From: Lonicera japonica
Taxonomy: Eukaryota; Streptophyta; Magnoliopsida; Dipsacales; Caprifoliaceae
Assembly: GCA_021464415.1 (NCBI GenBank)
Contig: JAKCWG010000639.1
Span: 86,673-150,672, forward strand
Reading direction: 5' to 3'
Length of the DNA stretch: 64,000 nt
Positions within the stretch are counted from its first letter, which is position 1. Each line of letters starts with the position of its first letter. The notes below the pieces were generated by a model that had not been told where the DNA came from, ran no database searches, and saw only the letters and a program-made list of their open reading frames with translations. The position numbers were made by a program, and so were the translations under genes. This document shows positions 1 through 10,570 of the stretch, in pieces.

Positions 1-738
1 ACTTCTATTGTGCCAAAAAAATTTAGAAAATAATGCATAAGTTGGAATTTGAATTCATGTCCTAAAACTTGAAAGGTGCATATACTTGCCACTTGAACGT
101 ACAAATGCCATTTTATGTTTGTAGTTTGAGTAATTAATAACTATCATGCTGCCCACACTGAGTGCGCCATAAAATTTCTATAACATAACACAATTGAAAC
201 TTAAGAAACACGCAGGGTCTCATATTAAGAGATACTCAGAACTGCCACAAACAAAAAAAGGTGCAACTATTTAACGACCAATGAAAAAACTTGGCATGCA
301 TGTATAATAGGAGAGGCATATATTGGGGGACACATTGAAGTTGTGTGAGACTTTTCGAATTTCAAATGTTCAACCTTTAAGTAATATAATAACAAATACT
401 TAACTACTTTACCATTTATAATTAATATTAATTTTTTTTTGTTCAACTTATATTTCTGTCTATTAATGCGGGAGACAGATTGTGTATTCATTATTTCCCA
501 TTGGCTATTTATATTTGTTTAGCTAGCTATAATACATAAAACATAACATTGCATATATAATATATACCAATTAATTAAACCTGATATTCCTTTGTTAATT
601 AACATATGTATTATAACATTTGTAATTGGATGTACGTACTCTTTTCAATGATGATTGGAAATCCTTTAATTCTGGATCATATTATCTTGACCAAAATTAT
701 TAATTAGTGATCCACTTGAAAGACTGACTAACTGACTA
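1..738. other. Array spacer, no gene seen
   Basis: AT-rich spacer that recurs at the start of every unit. A stretch of about 70 bp near 545-620 is kept in units 1 and 4 but missing from units 2 and 3. No coding sequence, RNA gene or mobile-element end is recognisable. Confidence 0.6.
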
Positions 739-930
739 TCTATACAATATATAAAAGTACGAATGACTTAAATGTTTTTCCTTTTTTTTTGTGATGACAA
801 ATATGCCCTTTAATTTTAAACAAATTATTTTTAAATTTGCATTAAATATAACTATATAACTCCATATATTTTTATATTAGTATTAGTAGTCCAAACAAAT
901 TTAAAGTTTACGTTATTTTGCTAAAATAAT

Positions 931-1737
931 TGATGGTGTCAAAATCTAGAACAGATAATTGACGACCGACCAATCAATGAATTATGGTGAATTTGAGGTT
1001 TAACAATGGATTGTAAATGTGAATAGTGATTGTGAACAGTACCACCGTATATGTGAACAGTAATTGTGAACAGTACCAATGTGTATGTGAACAGTGATTG
1101 TGAACAGTACCACTGTATATGTGAACAGTGACTGTGAACAGTACCACCGTATATGTGAACAGTGACTGTGAACAGTACCGACAGAAACTGATTAAAAATG
1201 AAGATGAACACGAGACATTTTTTATTAAGGTAGGTTCCCCCGGTAGCGCTTATGCTAATCCGGCAGTACGTCCTCCTTTTGTGTGTGCTTGCTTTGTATT
1301 AGCTCAAAGGCAATCAATTTGGATGATAATACAAGCTACCAATCTCTCTCTTTCTATAATTTCCTTAATTCTATTTATAAGTATAGAATTAGGATTACAA
1401 ATATTTCAACAGAATAAATAATAAACTGTGTGGGAGAGAGAGCGTATAAAGGTGATTGGTATTTTTTGGGGTATGAAGAGAGAGAGTATAAGACCCTCGA
1501 AAATTGGCTTGTATTTGTATTGTCAATGGCTTTATATCTCTTGGAAGTGATGAATATTGGGAGAGAAAGAAGATATGTTTTTTGGTCACATGTATCCTGG
1601 AATGTATATGATGTGTATGCTTAGGTCACATAGGTAAAAATGGTATTTTACTAGAGGTAAAAATAGGATTTTACTGGAGGTAAAAGTGTTGAATTACCTT
1701 TGCAGGTCAATGGTAAAATTAGTATTTAACCCCATCA
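931..1737. mobile_element. Solo LTR (807 bp) inside Helitron H1
   Basis: Begins TGATGGTGTC, ends CCCCATCA, and is flanked by the 5-bp duplication ATAAT (926-930 and 1738-1742). The other H1 copies read through the site uninterrupted. A TATA-like 'ctatttataagtatag' lies near 1370. A related copy stands at 59240-60041. That copy starts at TGGTGTC with its own AAAAA duplication, so the leading TGA here may be extra. No internal retrotransposon domain is present. Superfamily not determined. Confidence 0.8.
1018..1180. repeat. 34-bp minisatellite (about 5 copies) in the solo LTR
   Basis: Five head-to-tail copies of a 34-bp unit built on tgtgaacagtgattgtgaac start at 1018, 1052, 1086, 1120 and 1154, with a few substitutions. 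The related LTR at 59240 lacks this block and has a different tandem repeat elsewhere. Confidence 0.9.
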
Positions 1738-2776
1738 ATAATTAAACAAATATTTTAAGCTAGATTTACATTAAATAAAATAGTATAAGATAACAAGTAT
1801 ATAACTCCATATATTTTTATATTAGTATTAGTATTCCAAATAAGTTTAAATTCTACTTTATTTGGCTAAAATAATTACACAAGGCTTTTAGGTTAGTAAA
1901 AAAAGTCAAATGAATTGTATATTTGTTATTATTTTTAATTCATACTAATTATTCTATTATTTTGTTTATTTGATTCTTTATTCTATACTAAAACCACGAT
2001 GTACATTAAATAAAATAGTATAAGATTACAAGGGTACAACTCCATATATTTTTATATTAGAATTAGTATTTCGAATAAGTTTAAATTCTACTTTATTTGG
2101 CAAAAATAATTAAACAAGGCTTTTAGGTTAATAAAAAAATTTCAAATGAATTGTATATTTGATACTATATTTTGTTTATTTGTTATTATTTTTATTATTG
2201 TTTATTAGTTTATTAGTTTATTATTCTATTATTTTGTTTATTAGTTTATTTTTATTATGGTTTATTTGATTCTTTATTTTATACTAAAACCACGTGCAAT
2301 ACACATGCACAAAAACTAGTATATATACATACACATTGGATGAATATTTGACTAGAGGATAGCAGAGGGCCACCTCCCGGCCCTTAGGGTGTTCTTTCCT
2401 CTTTTCGGTAGGACTTATATATCTTTCCTTATTTTATAAGAGTACGTTTGATAACAATATAAAAAATAATAACAAAATAAATTATTTTTTTTTGAAAAAT
2501 TAAAGCATAAGTTGAAGTAATATATCTCTACCATTTATGGTTTATATAGATATAAATCACGCCCTCAAAAGGATCAATCGAGAATTGAATCTTTAATTTA
2601 GAGACAAAAAGAAATTATATATATTGTTGCTGAAAAATGCATTTACATTGAAAAAGAAATTCCATGCATAGTTCTGCTCTTGCAATATATACAACAACAA
2701 CATGTCCATGCGTATCTATGTAAATGGTGGCTTGCTTGCAAACTGAATGATCCCTATGAAAGTGTCACTATAAATA

Positions 2777-3051
2777 GGGGGCTACTATTGATACACACCA
2801 AAACACTCTCTAACACTTCAACATTGACTCGGCTCTTAAGGACCGAGTATGTGTACATTGACTCGGCCCATAAGGACCGAGTATTTGCACACATACTCGG
2901 TCTTTAGGGGCCGAGCCAGTGTAATTTTTTTTACCCAAAAATGGCTCGGTCCCTATGTACTGAGTATGTGCACATATACTCGATCCTTAAGGACCAAGTA
3001 AAGAGGATGCAGTGTTAGTGAGTGTTTTTATGTGTGTCAATATAGCCCACC
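2777..3051. mobile_element. Mutator-type MITE, copy 1 (275 bp)
   Basis: Terminal inverted repeats of about 40 bp (left GGGGGCTACTATTGATACAC, right end the imperfect complement ending TAGCCCACC). The flanks are 9-bp direct repeats CTATAAATA (2768-2776) and CTGTAAATA (3052-3060). A 9-bp duplication is typical of Mutator-like elements. The alpha halves carry a single uninterrupted target (near 11100, 29395, 46290). The interior has a row of 20-bp imperfect palindromes of the form CTCGG-N10-CCGAG. The TATA-like 'tataaata' beside the element is the target duplication, not proof of a promoter. Confidence 0.88.
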
Positions 3052-3278
3052 CTGTAAATATATATTTATACATATCATACAGTTATGTAAGTATGGTAGG
3101 CCAGCTTTGCTGTACGTGTAAAGTGTTGAATGTACATAACATATTGAATGTAACACTTGTAATATCTATGTACCTTACCCATGGCTTTGTTATTTATAAA
3201 TTATAGCTCTTTTTTCCTTTTTCTTCTAATTCACAGTTTAAACACGTCACAGGATACTATCCAAGGAAAAAAAAAAGA

Positions 3279-3627
3279 TGATGGGGACATGCCACACAAC
3301 TAATAGTCTGACAAATAATTAGATACAAAACTCCCATGACCAAAAATAATAAATATTTTAATACTATACTTTTTAATTTTTTGTTTTAAATGTAACGTGA
3401 TTATTTTAAGGCGAGATACTATTAAGGACCCATCAAAAGTAACCGCGCGTGGGTGGCAGAAATCTAACCAAACCCAACAAAGGTAGAACGGGCCCAAGTT
3501 AGTAGAACCAGTACCAGATGTATCAAAGGTAGTGAAGATGAACAGTAAGTTTGCAGTAATACAGATCAGATTTTTGTTTGTGAGGTAGGTTACTCAGGTG
3601 GCTGTTTTATATATAATCCGACAGTAT
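3279..3627. repeat. LTR-like segment, beta 1 (truncated)
   Basis: Starts TGATGGGGACAT and carries the 'gtaggtt-actc-ggtggct ... aatccgacagtat' motif shared with all array halves and, more distantly, with the 807-bp solo LTR. It stops where the CACTA end begins. It lacks the 1.9-kb solo LTR that interrupts this segment in beta 2 and beta 3, so the empty site gggGACATgcc is visible here. Confidence 0.5.
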
Positions 3628-4939
3628 CACTAGAAGGAAAAAGACCTTTTATGATGGCTAAGAAGCGTCATAAAAGTGTTTTTATGACACTTAGCAATTA
3701 GAAATAATGCGTCATATATGTGGGTGTCATAAGAAGTTTAAGCAACCATCATAAAAGGTAGCACCTAAAATGACAATTTTAGGCCAAAACCCGTCATGAA
3801 ATGTAGTCTATTTATGATGGTTTGTTTATTGAGCCGATATGAGTTGTTTTAAGTTGTTTTAAAACACGTCATAATATAATATTTTATATGAGGCATTTTT
3901 TCTCATTTTTTTTCTTATGTCACTTTATACTATAACACCATCATAATAAAACTATAATTCTTCTAAACAAATAGCGCCTATATTTTTGTGCTTTCCAATC
4001 CAAATTACAATCAACAAACAATCAACATCAAGTAAAACCTATGAATATGACAAATAAGAATGAATAAAAAAATGAAGTTTTATAAAAATGAATCGGGTCA
4101 TTATTCCTACATGCTAATTGCTTACATCGTCAATCTAGCATTCAAGAAAATACAAAAATATCTACCATTGTAATCAAAAATCAACAATCCAATTCTATAA
4201 TATATTAAAACTTCCTATAATATAAAATGTACTTAGACATTCTAACCATAATTTTAAACTAAAAAGCTAACAAAAAATGCACGTTAAAATATATCGTATA
4301 TCTTCAAGATTGTGCCACCAAGAGTAATGAAACATATCACCAGTTACTTGTATTCCTACAACACAAAATATTATTATATATATATTAGTGTTCGACACTT
4401 ATTAAATTATAAATAAGGGAATTGAATATATAATTTGCTTAGGCTGTCATCGTTGATATATTGCACAATAAATTCGATGAATTCGAAAACACGAACTTCA
4501 TTTAGCTCCTCGATAGTGTAAGTTTCTTTCTTAGCTAACCTTCTCACCTTAACAATTAAAGCAACAATAGTTTACTTTTAATGCGAGGTAGATTAGTTAA
4601 TCTTTCACAATTTGCAAAATTTCTTAATAACTTTAGTTAAGAGAGCATGGTAACTACCTTTGCTTTGATGGTGTGGGAAGAAGACTCCTCAAGTAGTTCT
4701 TTTATAAACCTCATGACATAGTATCCACATTCTACATCCCCTTTTTATCTTGGGCACTGTGTCGAGATATGTATAAAACTATAGTAGTAACAGAAAAATG
4801 AATATAAATCAAGTTTACTAATGTTGGAATATCTATTTAATTACCTTTGGGGTAACCCAAGTCATTGCCGGCATTCTTTTTCCTTCAATATGCAATGCAT
4901 TGATCCCGCTTCAAGAAAAAAAATCTCACCCAAATTCCA
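3628..4939 (-). mobile_element. CACTA (En/Spm) element end with Ulp1-protease remnant
   Basis: Homology with other units stops exactly at CACTAGAAGGAAAAAGACC, a CACTA-type terminal sequence, followed by many short subterminal motifs of the kind 'cgtcataaaa' and 'tatgatgg'. On the minus strand, 4683-4760 reads as a Ulp1-like cysteine protease end with the motif VECGYYVMRFIKELL preceded by an in-frame stop. Minus-strand 4441-4560 gives another exon-like piece (TYTIEELNEVRVFEFIEFIV). Plant CACTA elements often carry such a protease gene near one end. The other end is missing; the fragment passes into the middle of proline-rich gene A at about 4940. No transposase domain is seen. Confidence 0.75.
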
Positions 4940-5355
4940 ACTATTGCTCCTCCTACAACTCCAAATTCCTTTCCCAAAATCAACAAATCTCACCCAAGTA
5001 ATACCCCTTCACAATCTCCTAAAACAAGCCCAATTTCTCAGCCTCCATCTCCACCATGCGAAATCATCAACAAACATTATTCAAATTCTAAAGCCTCTGG
5101 GGTGATGTTATAACACTTGAAGGTGATAACGAAGGAGCCACCATGAAGTTGAGCTCTTCTAGGAAGAAATGATATTCTGTAGAAATAAGTGACGAAGAAG
5201 GGAATTCAAATCAAACTCCTGGAGTTGGATTTCAGATCAACAGTAGTGTGCAAGGTGTGAACAATTCCATTCTCTACAATTCTCCTTTAACTCACCATAG
5301 TCCTGGTGTCAACCTCACTATTTACAGTAAGGCCAATGGTGCCAACAATGAATAA
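4940..5355 (+). pseudogene. Proline-rich protein gene, copy A (3' half only)
   Basis: Only the 3' half of the family is present, from the Pro/Ser/Thr-rich stretch ('ctcctcctacaactccaaat') through the conserved C-terminal part to the NE-stop end. The promoter, start codon and N-terminal half are gone; the CACTA fragment lies immediately upstream. A missing G near 5107 (gatgtt against gatggtt in copy F) shifts the frame before the ITLAGDNEGA-like motif. The C-terminal sequence (VQGVNNSILYN-like, GVNLTIYSKANGANNE-like) is still readable, so the break is recent or the nucleotide sequence is being homogenised. Function of the family unknown. Confidence 0.8.
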
Positions 5356-5833
5356 AATAAATACTTTGCGCGCACGATGGGAATTAAAGCGAGGGGTATC
5401 CACTTTTTTGTGCTTTTTATTTCAATAATAACAAGTAGTGTGTAAGGGAATAAATAAGTAAAGGGGTGCATGGATTCTTATTCTTGAGAAGAGTAAATTA
5501 GCATCCATTAATCTTTTGTAAGATGATAAAAGAGTGTCCCTGATCTATTTACGTTTGTTGAAGGAGAAAATAATATATATATATATATATATGTATTTTA
5601 AAGAGGTATATATATCTGTGTCGATATAAAATTATAATCCCCTGGGAAAATAAAATAAAATAATCATATCGTACCGATATCAATGTGTCTTTCTCTAGGG
5701 AGTTTTCTTTTTTCTAAAAAATTAAAATATAAGTAATTTTTCTTTTTAAGAAAGTGACATTTAAATGCCATCTTTATTAAAAATAATTAAAAATTATTTC
5801 ATATTTTAGGTGACAGATATGATACTTTTTAAA
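5356..5833. other. 3' flank of gene A, no gene seen
   Basis: Conserved downstream flank shared with genes C and E ('aagtagtgtgtaagggaataaataagtaaaggggtgcatgg'). An (AT)n run lies near 5572. No further gene or RNA is recognised. Confidence 0.5.
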
Positions 5834-6499
5834 TCTCTTCTATATATAAAAGCATGTATAATCTCAAGTGTTTTTATCTTTTTTTGTATGAACAAATAGA
5901 CCCTTTTATTCTAAAATTAAAATCTCCTACTCAAAATGAAAATCGCGTTGTACTAAAAATAAAATTATGTTTTTTATGTGTTCTACTCAAAATGAAATTT
6001 ACAATATTATCAAATTACTCTACTAATGCAAATTAAAAAAAAATCACAATAGTATCAAATTACTCTACTAATGAAAATCTTTAAAAAAATCAAGTTTTTC
6101 AAAATACATAAAAATATGTATTTTATGTCTTCTACTCGAAATGAAATTTACAATAGTATCAAATTACTCTACTAATGAAAATCAGAATGTACTATTCAAA
6201 ATAAAATTAAAACAAAATTATATCTTTTACTCCTTTTATTCTACTCAAAATAGAATTAAAATCTTCTACTCAAAATCAAATTCACGATGGTATATATCAT
6301 ATTAATTTGGTGTAAACTCTACTTATTTTAGTTTTCCTACTCTTCCAATGATATTACATCTCTTACAATACATCCTAATTTATTTCAACTACAATTTCAA
6401 TTCACAAACTTAAATATACATACATAAGCCATATCAAAAAACACAAGATAGATAAATAGCTTCTCGAAATATACACGGTTTGTTCTCTCTCTTTGAACA

Positions 6500-6569
<70 letters not shown>
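6500..6569. repeat. (ATT)n microsatellite, about 23 repeats
   Basis: Uninterrupted ATT/TTA tract inside Helitron H3. The same tract is about 80 bp in unit 2 and about 44 bp in unit 3. Open frames crossing it (poly-Asn or poly-Ile) are artefacts. Confidence 0.97.
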
Positions 6570-6642
6570 AAAGAATTCTATTTCATGAAACAATAGTTCA
6601 ATAGAACAGTGGATATTGGTTAGTGTTTTTATAATTTTTTTA

Positions 6643-6772
6643 GGGAAATGATATTAGCACTCCACTTTTGTCCTAAGGCACTCCACTTTTATTTTTAGTG
6701 ACATAAAAAGTGTCCCAAAAGATATATCTAAGTGTCACTAAAAATAAAAGTGGAGGGCTAATATCATTTCCC
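6643..6772. mobile_element. Unit 1-specific MITE (130 bp)
   Basis: Near-perfect terminal inverted repeats (GGGAAATGATATTAGCACTC on the left and its complement on the right), flanked by the 8-bp direct repeat TTTTTTTA (6635-6642, 6773-6780). Units 2 and 3 have the single uninterrupted target (near 24005 and 42650). The 8-bp duplication fits hAT, or Mutator if one base is masked by the T run. Confidence 0.88.
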
Positions 6773-7644
6773 TTTTTTTATGGTCGACAATAGTTCTCTC
6801 TCTGTGTAAATGATTTTTTTACTATTTTATTGGTTAGTGTTTTTTTATTGGTTAATGGTGGACAATAGTGTTTTTATTGGTTAGTTTTTTTTTTATTATT
6901 TGTTGCATACGCTTTAAATTTAATTAATTTCCTTGTCTATTGACTATTGGTTAAATAAAAAATACAATTAATTAAACTAATAATAAATGTACTAATTATA
7001 TAATATACTTCAATACATGTTTATGCTTGACTCCCCGCGAAAATTTGGCATTACAATTTTAGTACACCTAATTGATTATACCATTCTCTTACAATTTTAA
7101 ATGACCTTCTACACTTGATATTTGATATTATTGTTTTTGGTTTATTTGTTATATATTTATCAAGCTTTTTCTTTGGATAGATATATGTGTGTATTTTTTT
7201 TTTATAATATTAAGAGTTAAAATTTATGTCAGCCTCATCTATGTATCTGCCCACTTTGGTTTAGTAGTGAAGAATAAAATCTATACTTGAGAAGTCTTTA
7301 AGTTCAAATATGGCCATCTCGATCTCAACTACAATCATGATTTCTTCATTTATTTTATAGAGAGATATTTCTTAATGGATAATTGTATTAATAGTACATA
7401 ATGACTTTTGTTGGTGAAAAAATCTGTCAAGACCTAGTTAACCACACAATGAGATATATTTGTTATCTTAGTGATGATGTAGCAAAATAGAATGACACGT
7501 GGCAAACGAAAATCAAACCAAATTACAAAGAGATTTTAGAGAGGATGTTTGCTCTTTTGAGATAAGGATTACTCTTTTTATGTGGAAGAGCTCGGTGCTG
7601 TATTTATAGATAGAAAAATTGTTGAGACTAGCTCTAATTACAAG

Positions 7645-8702
7645 TGTGAGAACCTGCGCTTTCGCCCCCGGCCCCATTAGCAACAATTCCTCTGGTTTCC
7701 CGGTTTATTTTAAAAAATAGTTCGTTTTATTATAGGAAAAAATGGTGATGGCTTGTAAAGGAAATCAAAGTCGCCAATTTGTTTTACTAAACAAACATAC
7801 CTGCGTGTTGAAGAGGAATATTTATGGATTAAACGACCTCTTAACACAATCAATGAGAAACCAGTTGATTCAAAGGTCTGGGGATTAAGTTACGAATCGG
7901 GAAGGTATTAGACAGCCAATTCGCCCTTTCTGTCTTTAAGTAGAATATAAGTGTAATTATAAACGAACATTCGTATGCTTATTGATGTTATCACATATCA
8001 TACCATAATTTTAGAAAACCGAGATTTGGGATGGGGATTGAAAATATGTGCTTCGTATTTTTTCCTTTTGATTTTAGAAATCGGTGTGTATGATTTCAAA
8101 AATAATTTTAATAATGATAGATAGCAGAACAGGTGTTTATGATAAAGTTCGGGGCTTTTCGGGAGCTAATTCGATTTGAAATCGGATATTCGGTAGTCCT
8201 CGAGATTCATTTGTCAATAGTGTACCATAGTTTAATTACTTACACCGGCATTAACCCAGTACTCTCATATTAGATATTTGGGTAAGCACCGCTATTTATA
8301 GATTAAACCGGGTACAAACGCTCATTGATTCCTTCATGGACCAAGATTGATTAAATCGAGATTTTGTAATTTTACTGATGAATTATAACTGATAAAATTA
8401 ATACAGATAAAAAATTAAAGTGGTACTGGGATAAAAAATATCTTAGAGCCTTGAAAATAGAAGAATAGTATTTTAAAACACTGTTTCGAAGTCCTAAAGC
8501 TGACTAAAGCTTCAAATGGGGTCTGTGCAGGTGTATTTATAGCTGAAAAATATTTATGGGCTGGGCCGGGGGGTTCTGTCGTGTGGACAGATGCTCCTGG
8601 AGCATCTGTCTACAAGACAAATGCTTTTTGTGTCTTGTGGACAGATGCTTCTAGGGCATCTATCTACAAGACAAATATTTTTGGCCCGAGATGATTTTTG
8701 CT
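7645..8702. repeat. Dispersed repeat, possibly LTR-derived, copy 1
   Basis: Segment starting near 'tgtgagaacctgcgctttcg', with 'agtcgccaatttgttttac' and 'ggattaaacgacctctta' motifs. It is shared with 25109-26661 in unit 2 and absent from unit 3. The unit 2 copy ends near '...gaggtgttcaca', so a TG...CA LTR is possible, but I see no target-site duplication. A short direct repeat on 'gacagatgct...gcatctgtctacaagac' occurs twice near 8588-8672. No coding domain. Confidence 0.35.
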
Positions 8703-8714
8703 ATTTCGAAAAAA

Positions 8715-9220
8715 TGGGACAGTTCTATCAACGATTTGCTATTTTTAAACATGTGTACTCCCATAAGATAGGACGGTTCCGTTAACAATTCTGATTCAAT
8801 GTTGAGCTGAAGTACTCACACAAGCAGGGACGGTTCTATCAACGATTTCCTATTTGTTAAACTGATGTACACCCATAAGTAGGGATGGTTCCGTAAACAA
8901 TTCTGATTCGGTGTTTAACTGTTGTACTCCCACAGGCAGGAACAGTTCTGTCAATGATTTTCTGTTTGTTAAACTGATGTACTTCCACAAGCAGGAACGA
9001 TTCCGTTAATAATTCTGATTCAATGTTGAGTTGATGTACTCCTGCAGGCAGGGACGGTTCTGTCAACGATTTTTTGGTTGTTAAACTGATGTACTCCCAT
9101 GGGCAGGGATGGTTCCGTTAACAATTTTGATTCGGTGTTGAGCTGATGTACTATCACAGGTAGGGACGGTTCTATCAACGATTTTATGTTTCTTAAATTG
9201 ATGTACTCCCACAAGCAGGG
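8715..9220. repeat. 57-bp minisatellite next to the copia remnant, copy 1
   Basis: About nine head-to-tail monomers of 57-59 bp, each with a version of 'gatgtactcccacaagcagg' and then 'acggttc'. Two monomer types alternate (one with 'caacgattt', one with 'taacaattctgattcggtg'), so the higher-order period is about 117 bp. The last monomer runs directly into copia reverse-transcriptase sequence at 9221. Confidence 0.9.
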
Positions 9221-10049
9221 ACTTGGGTGAAGACTCAGTTTAGTCTCGAGTTTGAGATGAAGGACTTAGGTGGAGCCAAGAAGATTCTGGGAATGGATAT
9301 AGCAAGGGAGAGGAAGAAGGGAAGATTGTGCCTCACTCAAAGCATGCGAGTGTCCCATTGGTTCCGCACTTCAAACTCTCGGCAACTATAGCTCCAGAAA
9401 TAGATGAAGTGGTGAAGTATGCCATGGTGTGTACTCACCAGATATTGCTCAGGCTGTGAGTATTGTTAGTAAGTTTATGGCAAATCCGGGGAAATAGCAT
9501 TGGAATCCTGTTAAATGGATTTTGTGGTACCTACAAGGGACGAAGAATAATGGGTTGGTGTACTAGAGAATCGAGGAGTCTACTATTTGTGGGTATGTTG
9601 ATTTGGACTATGCTGGGGATCTTTACAAGCAATGGTTAACCACGGTGCATGTTTTCACATTTAGTGGAGGTTCGATTAATTGGAGGTCGATATTGCAAGG
9701 TGTAGTGGCGTTGTCTACTATGGAAGCAAAGTACATTGCAGCAACAAAGGCAAACAAGGAAGCTTTGTGGCTTCGGGGTTTGATAGGTGATTTAGGAATG
9801 GTTCAGGAGAATGTCGATGTATATGTGATAGGCAAAATGCTATTCATTTGGCCAAGAACCATGTTCATCATGGACAGACAAAATGCTATTGATGTTCGGT
9901 TTCATTTCATACGGGAGATTATCGAGAGTAGTGAAGTAATTTTGAAGAAAATTGGCACCTTGGATAATCCCGTAAATATGATGACGAAAGTGGTACCGAT
10001 GACCAAGTTTGAGCACTGCTTGACTTTGGTTAACATTTTTCGGTGTTGA
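9221..10049 (+). pseudogene. Ty1/copia pol remnant: RT C-terminus and RNase H, copy 1
   Basis: The 5' part reads FEMKDLGGAKKILGMDIARE, the end of a copia reverse transcriptase. After damaged sequence comes an open stretch (9603-10049) with RNase H landmarks: AGDLYKQW, WRSILQGVVALSTMEAKYIA, EALWLRGLIGDLG, DVRFHFIREII, and the terminal NMMTKVVPMTKFEHCL. The order and wording are those of Tork/Tnt1-like copia elements. The acidic 'DSQ-AI' stretch is scrambled and frameshifted. Gag, protease, integrase and most of RT are absent; the 57-bp minisatellite sits where upstream RT should be. Not functional. The same remnant recurs at 27428 and 44289. Confidence 0.88.
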
Positions 10050-10084
10050 GGCCCCATTGGGGTTGAAGGCTCTTCGGGGCCGGG

Positions 10085-10570
10085 TGTGATGCTATAGTAG
10101 TATTGATAGAGGAACAAAATGGAATGTGGTGTGCAATTTGCTGGATGGGTTAGCTTAATGGTTCGCCAAGGTGTAGATTTATGAAGTTTGGCTCTCCATA
10201 ATATAATCATGATCAATCATGGGTATGACCGTGATTGATCATGGTGTTAACAATGATTTCCATTGGGCACTCCATGAACGATCATGGTTCCAAGCACTTT
10301 GTCTATTTAGTGTATTTTTGGCTCATTTTGTATAGTAGACTTATGTAAGACTTGAGAGCTAAAAATCAAAGATAAGCTATCATCTGTGAGGATTAGCGGT
10401 GTTTCGCCGACACCACGGTAAAATTTTGTTCTGTGCACTTATTGCTTTATTTCCTATTTCTTTATTGTGGGTGTGCTTTTTTGTGGCGGTTCCTTCAATT
10501 TGTAATCCTTCAAGCTTGTGTGGTCATTTCGCGTTGTGTCATGCTCGGTTGTGAGCGGTTTGGCGCAACA
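10085..10570 (+). mobile_element. 3' LTR of the copia remnant, copy 1
   Basis: Follows the RNase H stop and a purine-rich 'gaaggctcttcggggccggg'. Runs from TGTGATGCTATAG to GGCGCAACA, where similarity to array spacer DNA ('gactaactatatac') resumes. It contains short palindromes on 'ccatgatcaatcatgg' and a typical LTR 3' part. The 5' LTR is absent, so there is no target duplication and the start is inferred. Confidence 0.65.

Larger units (their letters stand above)
739..2319 (+). mobile_element. Non-autonomous Helitron H1, copy 1 (interrupted by a solo LTR)
   Basis: The 5' end is TC (tctatacaatatataaaag) after a host A. The 3' end is a short GTGCAAT/GCAC-like palindrome, then CTAG before a host T. 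The A|T insertion point, TC start and CTAG end preceded by a hairpin are Helitron hallmarks. Unit 4 (near 53745) and the alpha halves (near 28849) read straight through as 'gactgactatatacatac', the predicted empty site. Inside are three degenerate copies of a block with 'ccatatatttttatattagt', so the element grew by internal duplication. It encodes no Rep/helicase. The 807-bp LTR at 931-1737 inserted later. Confidence 0.8.
5834..7178 (+). mobile_element. Helitron H3, copy 1 (3' end deleted)
   Basis: 5' end TCTTCTATATATAAAAGC after a host A, the same type of start as H1 and collinear with the complete copy at 23107-24533. The 3' hairpin and CTAG end are missing because about 240 bp are deleted at the 'tttggatagatatatg' junction. 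It contains an (ATT)n tract and a private 130-bp MITE. No protein is encoded. Confidence 0.7.

Noticed and set aside
2766..2776. Promoter TATA box 'cactataaata' driving a hairpin RNA
   Set aside because: The motif is the 9-bp target-site duplication of the MITE and appears on both sides.
2680..2907. 75-codon plus-strand open frame (and the like at 17249-17452)
   Set aside because: It crosses the left end of the Mutator MITE and its palindromes; the frame is not kept by a protein-like substitution pattern.
6402..6593. Asn- or Ile-rich open frames over the (ATT)n tracts (also 23706-23974 on both strands, 34007-34213)
   Set aside because: Pure microsatellite translations.
7645..8702. Definite LTR call for the dispersed repeat
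   Set aside because: TG...CA limits can be proposed in unit 2, but no matching target-site duplication was found, so it is kept only as a tentative repeat.
8715..9220. CRISPR-like array
   Set aside because: Monomers are contiguous and variable with no unique spacers, and the context is a plant retrotransposon.
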